64,000 nucleotides of DNA from JAUILA01 sp964563925. Lineage in GTDB: Bacteria > Bacteroidota > Bacteroidia > Cytophagales > Cyclobacteriaceae. This document shows, one piece after another, positions 25,583 to 34,676 of the stretch. Numbering within the stretch: position 1 is the stretch's first letter; every line of letters begins with the position of its first letter. Made by a program: the position numbers and the translations under genes. The stretch lies in assembly GCA_964563925.1 (NCBI GenBank), contig CAZLZD010000021.1, positions 7,485-71,484 on the forward strand, written 5' to 3'. The notes under the pieces were generated by a model that searched no databases, was not told the DNA's origin, and saw only the letters and a list, made by a program, of their open reading frames with translations.

Positions 25583-26610
25583 GGTAGTGTATTTCTCGTG
25601 ATAATTAATTCGTCCTGGTCGTAGTGCATCCGGCGTGTTCTGCCCGGGGGTATGCACGGGGCCTTCACCCCTTCCCCGAACAGCACTTCACTTTCAAAAA
25701 CCCGGGTTTCATCCCAAAGGTTCTCCGTAATCAGCATTTTGTGGATGCCCGAACCGCCTTCCACGAACACAGATTGCACACCCCGGCGATACAAATCTGC
25801 TAAAACTTCGCGAATAAAAACTTCTCCGCTGATTTGAATGTGGGTACAGTTCCTCACCCCCGCATCAGGCAGCCTGGAATAGTAAAGAGTGGGATGCCCA
25901 TCACTGAATACCCGCAAATCTACCGGTAGCCGGCCCGACCGGTCGAGGACCACCCGCAACGGATTGCGTCCCGGCCAGTCCCTCACCGTAAGAGACGGGT
26001 TGTCATGCAGGGCGGTATCCGGACCTACCAGGATGGCATCTTCCTCGGAACGCCATTTGTGAACCAGGGCACGGGCAGATTCCCCGCTGATCCATTTTGA
26101 CGAGAAATCGGCTCGCGCCGTAAATCCGTCACGGGTCTGTGCCCACTTCAGGATCAGGTAGGGCCTGTGTGTAAGAGTAGCGCAGAAAAATCGACGGTTA
26201 ATCTCGATACAGGATTCACCGAGTATCCCGGTCTTAACTTCTATGGAGGCATTTTTAAGCCGCTCAATTCCTGCCCCTGCCACCTTCGGGTTAGGATCCT
26301 GCACGCCGATCACAACACGACCAACCTTTTTCTCAACCAGCAGGTCGGCGCAAGGCGGCGTCTTGCCGAAATGGGAACAGGGCTCAAGTGTCACGTACAC
26401 GGTGGATCCGGCCAGCAATGCATCATCTTTAACCGAACGAATGGCGTTGACTTCTGCGTGCGGTCCGCCGTATTCCTGGTGCCAACCCTCCCCGATGACC
26501 TGTTCTCCCGCGACGATTACGGCCCCTACCAGCGGATTGGGACTTACAGCGCCGGCTCCCCGTATGGCAAGATCCAGTGCCCGCTGCATATACAGTTCAT
26601 CTTTATTCAT
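25561..26610 (-). CDS. ribD: Bifunctional riboflavin deaminase/reductase
   Basis: A 349-residue two-domain enzyme for steps two and three of riboflavin synthesis. The N-terminal deaminase has zinc ligands His51 in HAEVNAI, Cys78 and Cys87 in PCSHFGKTPPC. The reductase domain starts near 150 (RPYLILKWAQTRDG) and contains the NADP-binding VEGGSGIH segment near 305. Other rib genes are absent from the window. It diverges from prmC across 56 bases and overlaps msrC. Confidence 0.96.
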   Translation of the reverse strand: MNKDELYMQRALDLAIRGAGAVSPNPLVGAVIVAGEQVIGEGWHQEYGGPHAEVNAIRSVKDDALLAGSTVYVTLEPCSHFGKTPPCADLLVEKKVGRVVIGVQDPNPKVAGAGIERLKNASIEVKTGILGESCIEINRRFFCATLTHRPYLILKWAQTRDGFTARADFSSKWISGESARALVHKWRSEEDAILVGPDTALHDNPSLTVRDWPGRNPLRVVLDRSGRLPVDLRVFSDGHPTLYYSRLPDAGVRNCTHIQISGEVFIREVLADLYRRGVQSVFVEGGSGIHKMLITENLWDETRVFESEVLFGEGVKAPCIPPGRTRRMHYDQDELIITRNTLPWQKHYS

Positions 26611-26666
26611 TACATTTAGCCTTGCTCTGCAATGATAGAAAAACAGGGCATGATTAAAAAGGACTC

Positions 26667-27527
26667 ATGAACGACATTCCGGAATCATCTAAGAAGTTGC
26701 TCCATTTTATAAAGGACAACCTGGACGTAATCTCCAGTCCGGGAGAGGTGGAATCAATCGCAATGCTGATCATGGAGCACTTGTTTGGTATTGATCAGAC
26801 GGATGTGATAATGGACCGGTCGCTGAAGATTAACGGGGATATGCGTAAAAAAATCAGGCTATACATTGACCGTTTAAATGAATATGAGCCTATCCAGTAT
26901 ATCCTCGGAGAAGCACACTTCTACGGGAGAAAATTCCTTGTAAACCAAAATGTACTGATTCCCAGGGGTGAAACGGAAGAACTTGTCGAACTAATACTGG
27001 ATGATTACAAGGGAAAGCGGTTCAGATTAATTGATATCGGTACGGGAAGCGGCTGCATTCCTGTTACCATCGCATCTGAACGCAAAGAGGCAAAATGCTT
27101 TGCCATGGACATTGATCCCAGGGCGATTAAACTAGCCCGCAGAAACGCAGATCTGCACCAGGTAAAAATCGAATTTCTGCTGATGGATATTCTGAAGGAG
27201 CCGATTCCCGTCGAGCAGCTTGACATTGTGGTCAGTAATCCCCCCTATATCCCTGAGCGTGATAAGAAATTTATGGAAAAAAACGTCTTGCTCTATGAAC
27301 CCGGTAAGGCTCTGTTTGTGGGGGATGAAGACCCAACGCTCTTTTACACGCGTATTGCCGAGGTGGCCCTTCCGGTCCTCAAATCCTCCGGAAGGATTTA
27401 CTTTGAAATTCATGAGGAGCAAGGGGAGAATGTGAGTAACATTCTGGATAAGGCTGGTTTTACCGATGTGGAAATTTTTAAAGACCTGCACGGGAAGCCC
27501 CGCATGGCCCGTGCCGTCAAAAAATAA
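26667..27527 (+). CDS. prmC: Release factor glutamine methyltransferase
   Basis: A 286-residue SAM-dependent N5-glutamine methyltransferase acting on the GGQ motif of release factors RF1 and RF2. The N-terminal helical domain contains EPIQYILGEAHFYGRKF; the SAM motif is DIGTGSGCIP (about 118-127) and the catalytic NPPY is in VVSNPPYIPE near 190. Length is normal. Its last 11 bases overlap the converging thiamine-pyrophosphokinase-like gene. Confidence 0.96.
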   Translation: MNDIPESSKKLLHFIKDNLDVISSPGEVESIAMLIMEHLFGIDQTDVIMDRSLKINGDMRKKIRLYIDRLNEYEPIQYILGEAHFYGRKFLVNQNVLIPRGETEELVELILDDYKGKRFRLIDIGTGSGCIPVTIASERKEAKCFAMDIDPRAIKLARRNADLHQVKIEFLLMDILKEPIPVEQLDIVVSNPPYIPERDKKFMEKNVLLYEPGKALFVGDEDPTLFYTRIAEVALPVLKSSGRIYFEIHEEQGENVSNILDKAGFTDVEIFKDLHGKPRMARAVKK

Positions 27528-28104
27528 GCTTCTCGCCTATCCAGGTATCTTTTAGTCCGCTTACCTCAATAATTCCGTCCCGGGTTGCCCTGAGCCCGGA
27601 AGAAGTCCTGGAAAATGCACCCTCTATAACTGCTTCATTTCCGTCAATGATTATCTCATGTGTTTCACCCATCCACTTCCGCCATCGCCCTGACCTGTGC
27701 CACGTCCATTTGTAACGGGGGGAGAACAGGGCAAGCTGATCAAGTGGCTCGAAAATGCTGAGGTCCGGCTCCGTACCACAAACCACATGCAGGAAATCCG
27801 CGCCTGACTCCTGTATTACTGATCGTAGAACTTCTGAGATATCCCTTTCATCCGGGACCGCCAGGGCCTTTACCGGATAATTAGCATCAAATACGTACTT
27901 CCAATGAGCCGGCGAAGAATCCAGGCATAGTATATAATCTGCCTTGAAACCTTGCTGTATCAGCTCGGGTACGGACCGGTCTGCACAGATTGTTACCGGC
28001 GACCATTCCAGTAAATCCGGAAGCAGCGGGTGCAGTGGTGCCTTTGCATCCGCCAGGTAGACGGGGGGTTCCTGGCCGTCACGTATGACATGGTGGGATG
28101 ACAT
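27517..28104 (-). CDS. Thiamine pyrophosphokinase-like conserved protein
   Basis: A 195-residue protein that begins MSSHHVIRDGQEPPVYLAD, which I recall from Bacteroidota proteins annotated as thiamine pyrophosphokinase. The layout (parallel strands, then a beta-rich tail with GLRATRDGIIEV) fits that two-domain fold, but the usual aspartate-rich kinase motif is weak: only LCLDSSPAHW and VPDERDISE are candidates. Activity is uncertain. It shares one base with the upstream DUF2520 gene. Confidence 0.55.
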   Translation of the reverse strand: MSSHHVIRDGQEPPVYLADAKAPLHPLLPDLLEWSPVTICADRSVPELIQQGFKADYILCLDSSPAHWKYVFDANYPVKALAVPDERDISEVLRSVIQESGADFLHVVCGTEPDLSIFEPLDQLALFSPRYKWTWHRSGRWRKWMGETHEIIIDGNEAVIEGAFSRTSSGLRATRDGIIEVSGLKDTWIGEKLIF

Positions 28105-28895
28105 TACTCCTCGTTATAGGTATCCGCGATATGCCTTGATATTTTCCTGTAGAGCTCCTGCAATTCTTCATTCTCCTTCAAAAGTTCAAGATGCCGGTCT
28201 AAGGTACGGTAATCACGGCGCCTCGCCGGACCGGTCTGGGCTTTTTCCGGTCCGATGTTCATGAGCTTATTTACCGTTTCGGACAGCAACGGGTACAGTA
28301 AATCAGGGGGGAAATGATGGGCCTCCAGAATATCGGAGGATATTTTCATCATATGGTTCGTGAAGTTGTTGGCAAAAACTGCAGAGAGATGAAGGACTTT
28401 ACGGTTTTCCGTATTCATCTCCACCACCCTTCCCGACAGGCTGCCGGCCATGGTCATTAGCGTATCCCGGGCAGGATCGGTGCTGGCCTCAATACAGAAG
28501 GGCACCGACTCAATGTCTATTGTCCTGGCCCTTGTAAAGGTTTGCAAGGGATAAAAAACACCATAATGGTCTGTGGCGGCAAAGGCAAGGACATCCATTG
28601 ATATCGCCCCGGAAGTATGGACCAGAATGGCTTCGTCGGGAAGTACAATTTCCTGCGCAATCCTTTCTATTGCATTATCAGAAACTGCCAGAATGAAAAC
28701 TTTGGAGGGACTTTCAGAAAAATCAAGGCTGTCGGCGGAGTTGGCTGCATAGAGCCGCCTGATCAGCTGGGATGCATCACCCTTGTCCCGTGAATATATT
28801 TCTTTAACCGGATATCCTGCATTTTCCAGGGCCGGACCCAGATGCCAGGCGACATTTCCGGCTCCGATAATGGTCACGGGCAATGAAACTTCCAT
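28104..28895 (-). CDS. Rossmann-like and DUF2520 domain protein
   Basis: A 263-residue oxidoreductase-like protein. The N-terminal Rossmann domain has IIGAGNVAWHLGPAL (9-23) for NADP binding; the C-terminal half is the DUF2520 helical domain with the conserved LHLSAVFANNFTNHM segment. It resembles pyrroline-5-carboxylate and ketopantoate reductases in layout, and the substrate is unknown. It lies upstream of the thiamine-pyrophosphokinase-like gene with a 1-base overlap and 39 bases downstream of ccmF. Confidence 0.85.
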   Translation of the reverse strand: MEVSLPVTIIGAGNVAWHLGPALENAGYPVKEIYSRDKGDASQLIRRLYAANSADSLDFSESPSKVFILAVSDNAIERIAQEIVLPDEAILVHTSGAISMDVLAFAATDHYGVFYPLQTFTRARTIDIESVPFCIEASTDPARDTLMTMAGSLSGRVVEMNTENRKVLHLSAVFANNFTNHMMKISSDILEAHHFPPDLLYPLLSETVNKLMNIGPEKAQTGPARRRDYRTLDRHLELLKENEELQELYRKISRHIADTYNEE

Positions 28896-28934
28896 AGCCT
28901 GAAACTACGACGAATTTTTTTTAGCTTCAAGGAC

Positions 28935-31484
28935 TTATTCCATCCCTTTCTTCCGCATCTTTTTAAATTCATCGTAGCGCCGTACCGTGGCTATGATGAA
29001 TCCTGCCATCAGCACCAGGGTGCCCATCCACAATACATTGATCAGGGGTTTCTCCATGGCCTTCAGGATTATCCAGTCTTTCTGGCGTGTATTGGCTGTA
29101 ATCGTGAACCGTTCATTTTCAGGGTCAATCTCCCTGAGGCCAAAACGTATCCCCAGTCCGGGTACCTCATCGTAAAGCAGGCGCGCATAGTGATTAAAGG
29201 TCATCTGCTTCATATTGAGCACAAAAACCGGTTCGGCCAGGTAGGTATCCTTTTCCCCCTGGACCTCAATGAGTGCCTTGACTGCCACTTCATCAGGGCC
29301 CATCGTGATACCTTTGACTTTATCTATGGGCTTGATCTCAAGTATCCGGCTCACGTAGTCATTGACATAGAAAATTTCTCCCACACCTACCTTGAATTCC
29401 TCGGGCTCACTCCATTCGACTTCTTCTTTATCCATTCGCAGGACCACATGGGCATACAAATCCTTTCCGAGATCCCTTTTAATAGCCGGCGAAGGTGCCA
29501 GTCCCATTTGCGGATTATCCTGGATACGAGGATACAAGGTATACACCTTTCCCCGGCCATCCCGCAATTCCACCTCGTAGTAAATATTCTCGGGGTGTAC
29601 CCGAATGACCTTCCCTGCTTTATGGATAAGCTCGTCCTCAAAATAAATATCCTCAGAGGCCACCACGCTGAAATCGTTGATGCGGTCCACTTTTGCTACC
29701 GGAATATAGCCTTTCCCCTCCTCGGGCTCCAGCTGTTCACCTTTATACTCTATCTCATAGTTGTTCATGGTACGGGTCTCGTTCAAAAACAACAGCAGAT
29801 TCTCCCGGTTAAACTCATCGCTCATCTCCCTGGAAATCAGCAACCCTGAATTGTTAAGCGAAACCACTTTGGAATAACCTGATGAAAAGAGGATCCCGAT
29901 AAGCACCAGTCCGACCCCGATATGTGTAATCGCCCCGCCTGAAAGTTTCGGACTGCTTTTCCACACCGACCAGAGAATTTTGCCATTTGCCACTACAGTG
30001 AAAACTGAAGCCAGCAGCAGCAGGATATAGGTGATTTTATCAATCCCACCGATGGCAATTATAAGCGTTGTTACAATCAGGGTGATAATGACCGGCACCA
30101 TGAGTTCCTGCCATAACTGCCCCTTTTTCATCTTTTTCCACCAGAAAAACTGGCCGATGCCGGACAGGATCGCCACCCCTGCAGCGAACCATAGCTGGGC
30201 ACTGGAATATTCTTCCGGATCAAGGGGCGCAAGGTTTGAAACTCCTCCAAACAGCTCCACGATCTTGTTGATAACCGGGAATGATGTGGAGAATATCACC
30301 TGGAAGCCCATAAGGCACAGCAGAAGGGCCCCGATAAAAAGCCAGAACTCACGCGAATAGGTGGATGCTTCCTTTTCGGTGGACGGGAGCTTGTTCCAGC
30401 GCACCACCATAAGGATAAGGGAAATCACTACGAAAAACAGGAGATACGCAAGAAGCTGCCCGGACAATCCCAGGTCGGTAAACGAATGGACGGAGGCTTC
30501 CCCAAGGATCCCGCTCCTGGTCAGGAAGGTGGAATAAAGGATCAGCAGATACATCAGCACCACCAGGATCACCGAGGCCTTCAATGCCGTATTGCTTTTT
30601 TTAAACGCGACCATCGTATGGATCGAGGCAATCAGGAATAGCCACGGAACATAGACTGCATTTTCTACCGGGTCCCAGTTCCAGTAGCCGCCGAAATTGA
30701 GCGTCTCGTAAGCCCAGTATCCTCCCATCAGGATCCCCAGGCCAAGAACTGCCGCCCCAACCAGGGCCCAGGGCAGGGCCGGACGCACCCATTCGCGGTA
30801 TTTACGCTGCCAAAGACCAGCCAGTGCATAGGCAAACGGCACCACGGTAAGGGCGAAACCCAGAAACAGGGTGGGTGGGTGGATCACCATCCAGTAATTT
30901 TGTAGTAGCGGGTTAAGCCCGGTGCCGTCTTCCGGAATAAAATCAGGCTGCTGCTGGAATATCGGCGCCTCAATGGCATCACGCAGCAGGATAAACGGTG
31001 AACTGCCTATTTTCCAGGTAGCTCCTATAACCACGCCCAGGACCATCGAGGTGAGGAAAAGCTGGACTGTGGAGAAAATGGCCATAACAGAAGCCTCCCA
31101 GAACCGGTTGGTGGCAATCAGGATGATCCCCAGGATCGCATGCCAGAACATCCATAACAGGAAGCTTCCTTCCTGTCCTTCCCAGAATGAGGAGATCATG
31201 TAATACACCGGGAGCCTGGTGGATGAATGGCTCCAGGCATAATGATACTCAAACAGGTGGTTATAAATAATGTAAAAAAGTGTTCCGACGATTCCGAACA
31301 CGGCTCCTGCATGCACATAAAAAGCAATTCGGCCATTCACAAGCCATCCCTGCTTCCTGGTCAGGTCGGCCTGCACGGCTGATGTATAAAAAGAAAAAGC
31401 TGCAACAAGTGCAGCGACGAATGAGATAATGACGAACATGTGCCCGACATTGCCTGCAGTAGTATTGATCATTTCTTCTCCCAT
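28935..31484 (-). CDS. ccmF: Cytochrome c maturation protein CcmF (heme lyase subunit)
   Basis: An 849-residue polytopic protein that helps attach heme to apocytochromes c at the periplasmic face. The heme-handling tryptophan-rich WWD segment GGYWNWDPVENAVYVPWL lies near residues 260-280. About 14 TM helices fill the first 540 residues; a large periplasmic region of about 250 residues follows before a last TM helix near 818-838. It is longer than the E. coli protein (about 650). It takes heme from CcmE, encoded 6 bases upstream. Confidence 0.94.
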   Translation of the reverse strand: MGEEMINTTAGNVGHMFVIISFVAALVAAFSFYTSAVQADLTRKQGWLVNGRIAFYVHAGAVFGIVGTLFYIIYNHLFEYHYAWSHSSTRLPVYYMISSFWEGQEGSFLLWMFWHAILGIILIATNRFWEASVMAIFSTVQLFLTSMVLGVVIGATWKIGSSPFILLRDAIEAPIFQQQPDFIPEDGTGLNPLLQNYWMVIHPPTLFLGFALTVVPFAYALAGLWQRKYREWVRPALPWALVGAAVLGLGILMGGYWAYETLNFGGYWNWDPVENAVYVPWLFLIASIHTMVAFKKSNTALKASVILVVLMYLLILYSTFLTRSGILGEASVHSFTDLGLSGQLLAYLLFFVVISLILMVVRWNKLPSTEKEASTYSREFWLFIGALLLCLMGFQVIFSTSFPVINKIVELFGGVSNLAPLDPEEYSSAQLWFAAGVAILSGIGQFFWWKKMKKGQLWQELMVPVIITLIVTTLIIAIGGIDKITYILLLLASVFTVVANGKILWSVWKSSPKLSGGAITHIGVGLVLIGILFSSGYSKVVSLNNSGLLISREMSDEFNRENLLLFLNETRTMNNYEIEYKGEQLEPEEGKGYIPVAKVDRINDFSVVASEDIYFEDELIHKAGKVIRVHPENIYYEVELRDGRGKVYTLYPRIQDNPQMGLAPSPAIKRDLGKDLYAHVVLRMDKEEVEWSEPEEFKVGVGEIFYVNDYVSRILEIKPIDKVKGITMGPDEVAVKALIEVQGEKDTYLAEPVFVLNMKQMTFNHYARLLYDEVPGLGIRFGLREIDPENERFTITANTRQKDWIILKAMEKPLINVLWMGTLVLMAGFIIATVRRYDEFKKMRKKGME

Positions 31485-31490
31485 TCTCCT

Positions 31491-31901
31491 TTACAGGGCC
31501 GCTTCGACCGTCTCTTCCTGGTACTTGGAAGGGCACTTCATTAAAATCTTATCTGCCACAAACATGTCCTCGGCATACTTGCCGATTACCACGACCTGCT
31601 CAGACCGAAGAAAATCAGCAGGCATAGGCTCGTTGTAATAAACAGTTTGTTCTGTACCATTCTCATCCACCATCACAAAGGTAAAGGATAACTTATCCAT
31701 GGAAGGGGTGATCCCGGTTACCTCACCGTCATTACTTTTCTTCAACTCGCCCACTACATGCACGGCGGCGTCATTGCCGACGGTAGCCATTTCCTTCGCT
31801 TCATTAAATGATAAATAGGCGCCCGCATCTCCGGTCGTGGAGATAATAATGGCTACTGCCACTGCAATAACCCCGATCGCTATGATATGTGATTTTTTCA
31901 T
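31491..31901 (-). CDS. ccmE: Heme chaperone CcmE, CxxxY type
   Basis: A 136-residue periplasmic heme chaperone with an N-terminal anchor (5-22) and an OB-fold (SFTFVMVDENGTE, VVVIGKY). The heme-binding site reads KCPSKY: Cys123 and Tyr127, i.e. CxxxY where E. coli has HxxxY. This variant is known from Desulfovibrio, archaea and other Bacteroidota and is expected to bind heme through Cys. It begins its own transcription unit if the element at 31939-31946 is active. Confidence 0.93.
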   Translation of the reverse strand: MKKSHIIAIGVIAVAVAIIISTTGDAGAYLSFNEAKEMATVGNDAAVHVVGELKKSNDGEVTGITPSMDKLSFTFVMVDENGTEQTVYYNEPMPADFLRSEQVVVIGKYAEDMFVADKILMKCPSKYQEETVEAAL

Positions 31902-31938
31902 GAACCTTTCTTGCTCAATATCCGACTCGTAATGGTTA

Positions 31939-31946
31939 CAAATTTA
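31939..31946 (-). promoter_or_regulatory. Bacteroidota-type -7 element for ccmE-ccmF
   Basis: Reads TAAATTTG on the minus strand, 37 bases upstream of the ccmE ATG, in the 59-base gap after the ccmD-like gene. It may allow ccmE-ccmF expression separate from ccmB-ccmC. Confidence 0.45.
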
Positions 31947-31960
31947 CACGCAAAATGGTT

Positions 31961-32218
31961 CTATTCAGCAGGATTATCCCATTGTTTTTCCATCCTGGTA
32001 ATCTTCCTGTCCAGGAGGTAGAGGTACAGGAACAATCCGGCAAGCAGCACCAGGATCACCGCCACCACTACGTAGATCTTCCCGTCGGCCCGAAAGGCAT
32101 CGGCCATTTCCACCGAGGAATTGGCATAATCAGATGCACTAATCTCCTGCTTTTCCTGGGAGAGGGCGGGAAATGAACCGGCCATCAGTCCGAATAGTAT
32201 CAGAATCACTTGTTTCAT
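31961..32218 (-). CDS. ccmD: CcmD-like small membrane protein
   Basis: An 85-residue protein with a cleavable signal-like N-terminus (to about 20, FPALSQE) and one TM helix (about 49-69, VVVAVILVLLAGLFLYLYLL) followed by basic DRKITRMEK. Size, helix and position between ccmC and ccmE match CcmD, which links heme export to CcmE. Sequence alone is too short for certainty. It overlaps ccmC by 4 bases. Confidence 0.75.
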   Translation of the reverse strand: MKQVILILFGLMAGSFPALSQEKQEISASDYANSSVEMADAFRADGKIYVVVAVILVLLAGLFLYLYLLDRKITRMEKQWDNPAE

Positions 32219-32877
32219 TTGGTCGTCATCTTATGTGAAAGCCTGCGAATGCGGTACCGCAGCGAAGTAACCCAAACACCAAGGAGCGTCCACCCAATCA
32301 CTGCCGGGTAAAATACCGTACGAAGGCGGCTGTCAAGGTCATATGCGTTGAATCCCGGATTTCCGCCGTTCCCAGGATGCAGGGAATCGGTCAGGCGCGG
32401 GAGAATAAACAGCAGGGGAATCAGGGCCGCGAAGGCAAATATATTGTATACCGCACTGATCCGACCGCGCTGCTCCGGATTCTCAAAAGAGCCGCGCAGC
32501 ACAAAGTAGGCGAGGTAGATCATCAGGGCGATGGCCGACGCATTCTGCTTGGGATCACCGCTCCACCAGGCACCCCAGGTAAACTGGGCCCATACCATCC
32601 CTGAAGCCAGTCCGAGTAACCCCATGACAATACCTACATTGGCAAACTCCACGGCCATATCATCATGCTTTTCCCGTCCGTTCCTCAGGTACATAATGGA
32701 ATATGCCACCGAAACGGTAAACAGAATGATCATCCCGAACCACATAGGTACATGAAAATGCAATACCCGAATGGTCTCGTTGAGGATATTGAGCCTGGGA
32801 GCTTCCATCAGCAACCCGGCCGTAACCACGTAAACCAGCAGTATGACCGTCAGTATTTTCCACCATGATCGTTTCAT
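32215..32877 (-). CDS. ccmC: Heme exporter protein CcmC
   Basis: A 220-residue protein with six TM helices that presents heme to CcmE. The WWD-type segment FTWGAWWSGDPKQNASA lies near 107-123, and the histidine in LHFHVPMWF is one of the conserved periplasmic ligands. The ATG at 32877 (MKRSWW) is preferred over one 27 bases upstream because the first TM helix follows it directly. It is 14 bases downstream of ccmB. Confidence 0.93.
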   Translation of the reverse strand: MKRSWWKILTVILLVYVVTAGLLMEAPRLNILNETIRVLHFHVPMWFGMIILFTVSVAYSIMYLRNGREKHDDMAVEFANVGIVMGLLGLASGMVWAQFTWGAWWSGDPKQNASAIALMIYLAYFVLRGSFENPEQRGRISAVYNIFAFAALIPLLFILPRLTDSLHPGNGGNPGFNAYDLDSRLRTVFYPAVIGWTLLGVWVTSLRYRIRRLSHKMTTK

Positions 32878-32891
32878 AATCCCATCGCTGC

Positions 32892-33569
32892 TTATGCGCG
32901 CCAAAGATACGGGAATAACAGAAAAGAAACTGCGCCGACCAGCACATTAATAGCGCAGAGGACCAGCAGTTCCTCCAGGCTGGCATCCAGGGACAGACCG
33001 TCCATGGCATTTTTCGCAATCCGGATTACCATTAGCAATACCGGCAGAATAATGGGAAAACCCAGGACCGCCATCAGGGTCTGGTTGTTCCCGGCCCTGG
33101 CTGCTATGGCCGAGATCATCGTAAACGTGGCGGAAAAACCGATGCTTGCCAGCAGGATGGTGAGCATAAATAACCAGGTGTCAGCAACCGGATTGCCCAG
33201 AACCAGGGTGTAAATCCCGAAACCGATCAGGGCCAGCACGATCAGCAGCAGGGCGTTGTAACCCATTCGCGCCAGGATCAGCTCCTGCGGACTGAACAAC
33301 GAGTAGTAGTACAACTGCCTGCCTTCGCGCTCCTGGATGAAGCTCTTGGCTACCGCATTGGCCGAGGCAAAAAGCAGAATGATCCAGTAGAGCGCGTTCC
33401 AGGTGAGGGGATTCAGCTGATTAACACGTACATTAAAACTGAGGTAGCAGATAAATATGGTGCTGATCAGGTACAGCAAAAGCCCGTTCACGGCAGCACG
33501 CTGACGCCACTCCACCGTGACTTCCTTGCGGATTATTTGAAGGATATGCCGGAAAGATAGACCGCCCAT
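32892..33569 (-). CDS. ccmB: Heme exporter protein CcmB
   Basis: A 225-residue membrane subunit of the CcmAB ABC transporter with six TM helices. The family segment SFIQEREGRQLYYYSLFSP (about 76-94) is present. It is the first gene of the leftward ccm block and lies divergent to the UDP-glucuronate epimerase. The ATPase CcmA, normally its partner, is not encoded here and must be elsewhere. Confidence 0.93.
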   Translation of the reverse strand: MGGLSFRHILQIIRKEVTVEWRQRAAVNGLLLYLISTIFICYLSFNVRVNQLNPLTWNALYWIILLFASANAVAKSFIQEREGRQLYYYSLFSPQELILARMGYNALLLIVLALIGFGIYTLVLGNPVADTWLFMLTILLASIGFSATFTMISAIAARAGNNQTLMAVLGFPIILPVLLMVIRIAKNAMDGLSLDASLEELLVLCAINVLVGAVSFLLFPYLWRA

Positions 33570-33621
33570 TCGTTACAATATTAATTATAATTGAGGATTT
33601 ATGTTCCTTTGGTAATATTAT

Positions 33622-33629
33622 TACCTTTG
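33622..33629 (+). promoter_or_regulatory. Bacteroidota-type -7 element for the nucleotide-sugar operon
   Basis: Reads TACCTTTG, 25 bases upstream of the ATG at 33655. A GTG at 33631 would be too close to the transcript start, which supports the ATG. Confidence 0.5.
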
Positions 33630-33654
33630 TGTGGTCATAAAAAACGCGAATTGC

Positions 33655-34671
33655 ATGGCTGAAAAACGGGTACTCGTTACCGGTGCCGCAGGCTTCATCG
33701 GATTTCATTTATCAAAAAGGCTTTGTGCCGCAGGTTACGAGGTTACAGGAATTGACAGCATCAATGACTACTACGATGTCCGGCTTAAACATGACCGTCT
33801 TGCGGTCCTTAAAGACCATCCTTCCTTTACCTTTCACAAAATGGCACTGGAAGACAAAGCCGGCATTGATTCACTCTTTGGAGAATCTGGTTTTGATTAC
33901 GTGGTAAACCTGGCCGCTCAGGCAGGGGTTAGGTATTCCCTGACCAATCCGTATGCGTACATAGACAGTAATATTCATGGGTTTCTGAATATCCTGGAAG
34001 CCTGCCGCCATCATGCCATCAAACACCTGGTATATGCCAGTTCGAGCAGCGTATACGGGGCAAATACCGCCATGCCCTTTTCGGTGCACGACAATGTGGA
34101 TCACCCCTTGTCCCTGTATGCAGCTACCAAGAAGTCGAATGAACTGATGGCGCATACCTACTCCAACCTGTATGACCTGCCTACCACCGGGCTCCGGTTT
34201 TTTACGGTATACGGACCGTTTGGGCGTCCGGACATGGCATTGTTCCTGTTCACAAAGGCGATCCTGGAAAACAAGCCGATTGATGTGTATAACCACGGGA
34301 AAATGAAGCGCGACTTCACCTATATCGATGACATCGTTACTGGGATTGAGCGACTGATCCCGGCTATCCCTTCCGGTAATCCCGAATGGTCGGGCGATTC
34401 ACCTGACCCGGGTACGAGTTTCGCCCCGTACAGGATCTTTAATATCGGCAATAACAGCCCCGTGCAGCTGATGGAATTCATAGAAGCGATAGAAGAGGCA
34501 CTCGGACAAGAGGCCGTAAAAAATTACATGCCGCTTCAGCCGGGCGATGTACCTGCCACCTATGCCGACGTACAGGACCTGATGGATGTGGTCGATTTTA
34601 AACCGGCTACCTCAATACGTGAAGGAGTAGGCAAATTCATTGACTGGTACAGGGATTATTATAAGAAATAA
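33655..34671 (+). CDS. UDP-glucuronate 4-epimerase family protein
   Basis: A 338-residue short-chain dehydrogenase/epimerase. NAD-binding GAAGFIG is near residue 9 and the catalytic YxxxK is YAATKK in LSLYAATKKSNELMAHTY. The segments QAGVRYSLTNPYAY and PFGRPDMALFLFTKAI mark the UDP-glucuronate 4-epimerase (GAE/CapI/LpsL) branch, which makes UDP-galacturonate. It is the first gene of a five-gene sugar-nucleotide operon. Substrate assignment is by family resemblance. Confidence 0.88.
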   Translation: MAEKRVLVTGAAGFIGFHLSKRLCAAGYEVTGIDSINDYYDVRLKHDRLAVLKDHPSFTFHKMALEDKAGIDSLFGESGFDYVVNLAAQAGVRYSLTNPYAYIDSNIHGFLNILEACRHHAIKHLVYASSSSVYGANTAMPFSVHDNVDHPLSLYAATKKSNELMAHTYSNLYDLPTTGLRFFTVYGPFGRPDMALFLFTKAILENKPIDVYNHGKMKRDFTYIDDIVTGIERLIPAIPSGNPEWSGDSPDPGTSFAPYRIFNIGNNSPVQLMEFIEAIEEALGQEAVKNYMPLQPGDVPATYADVQDLMDVVDFKPATSIREGVGKFIDWYRDYYKK

Positions 34672-34676
34672 GACGA

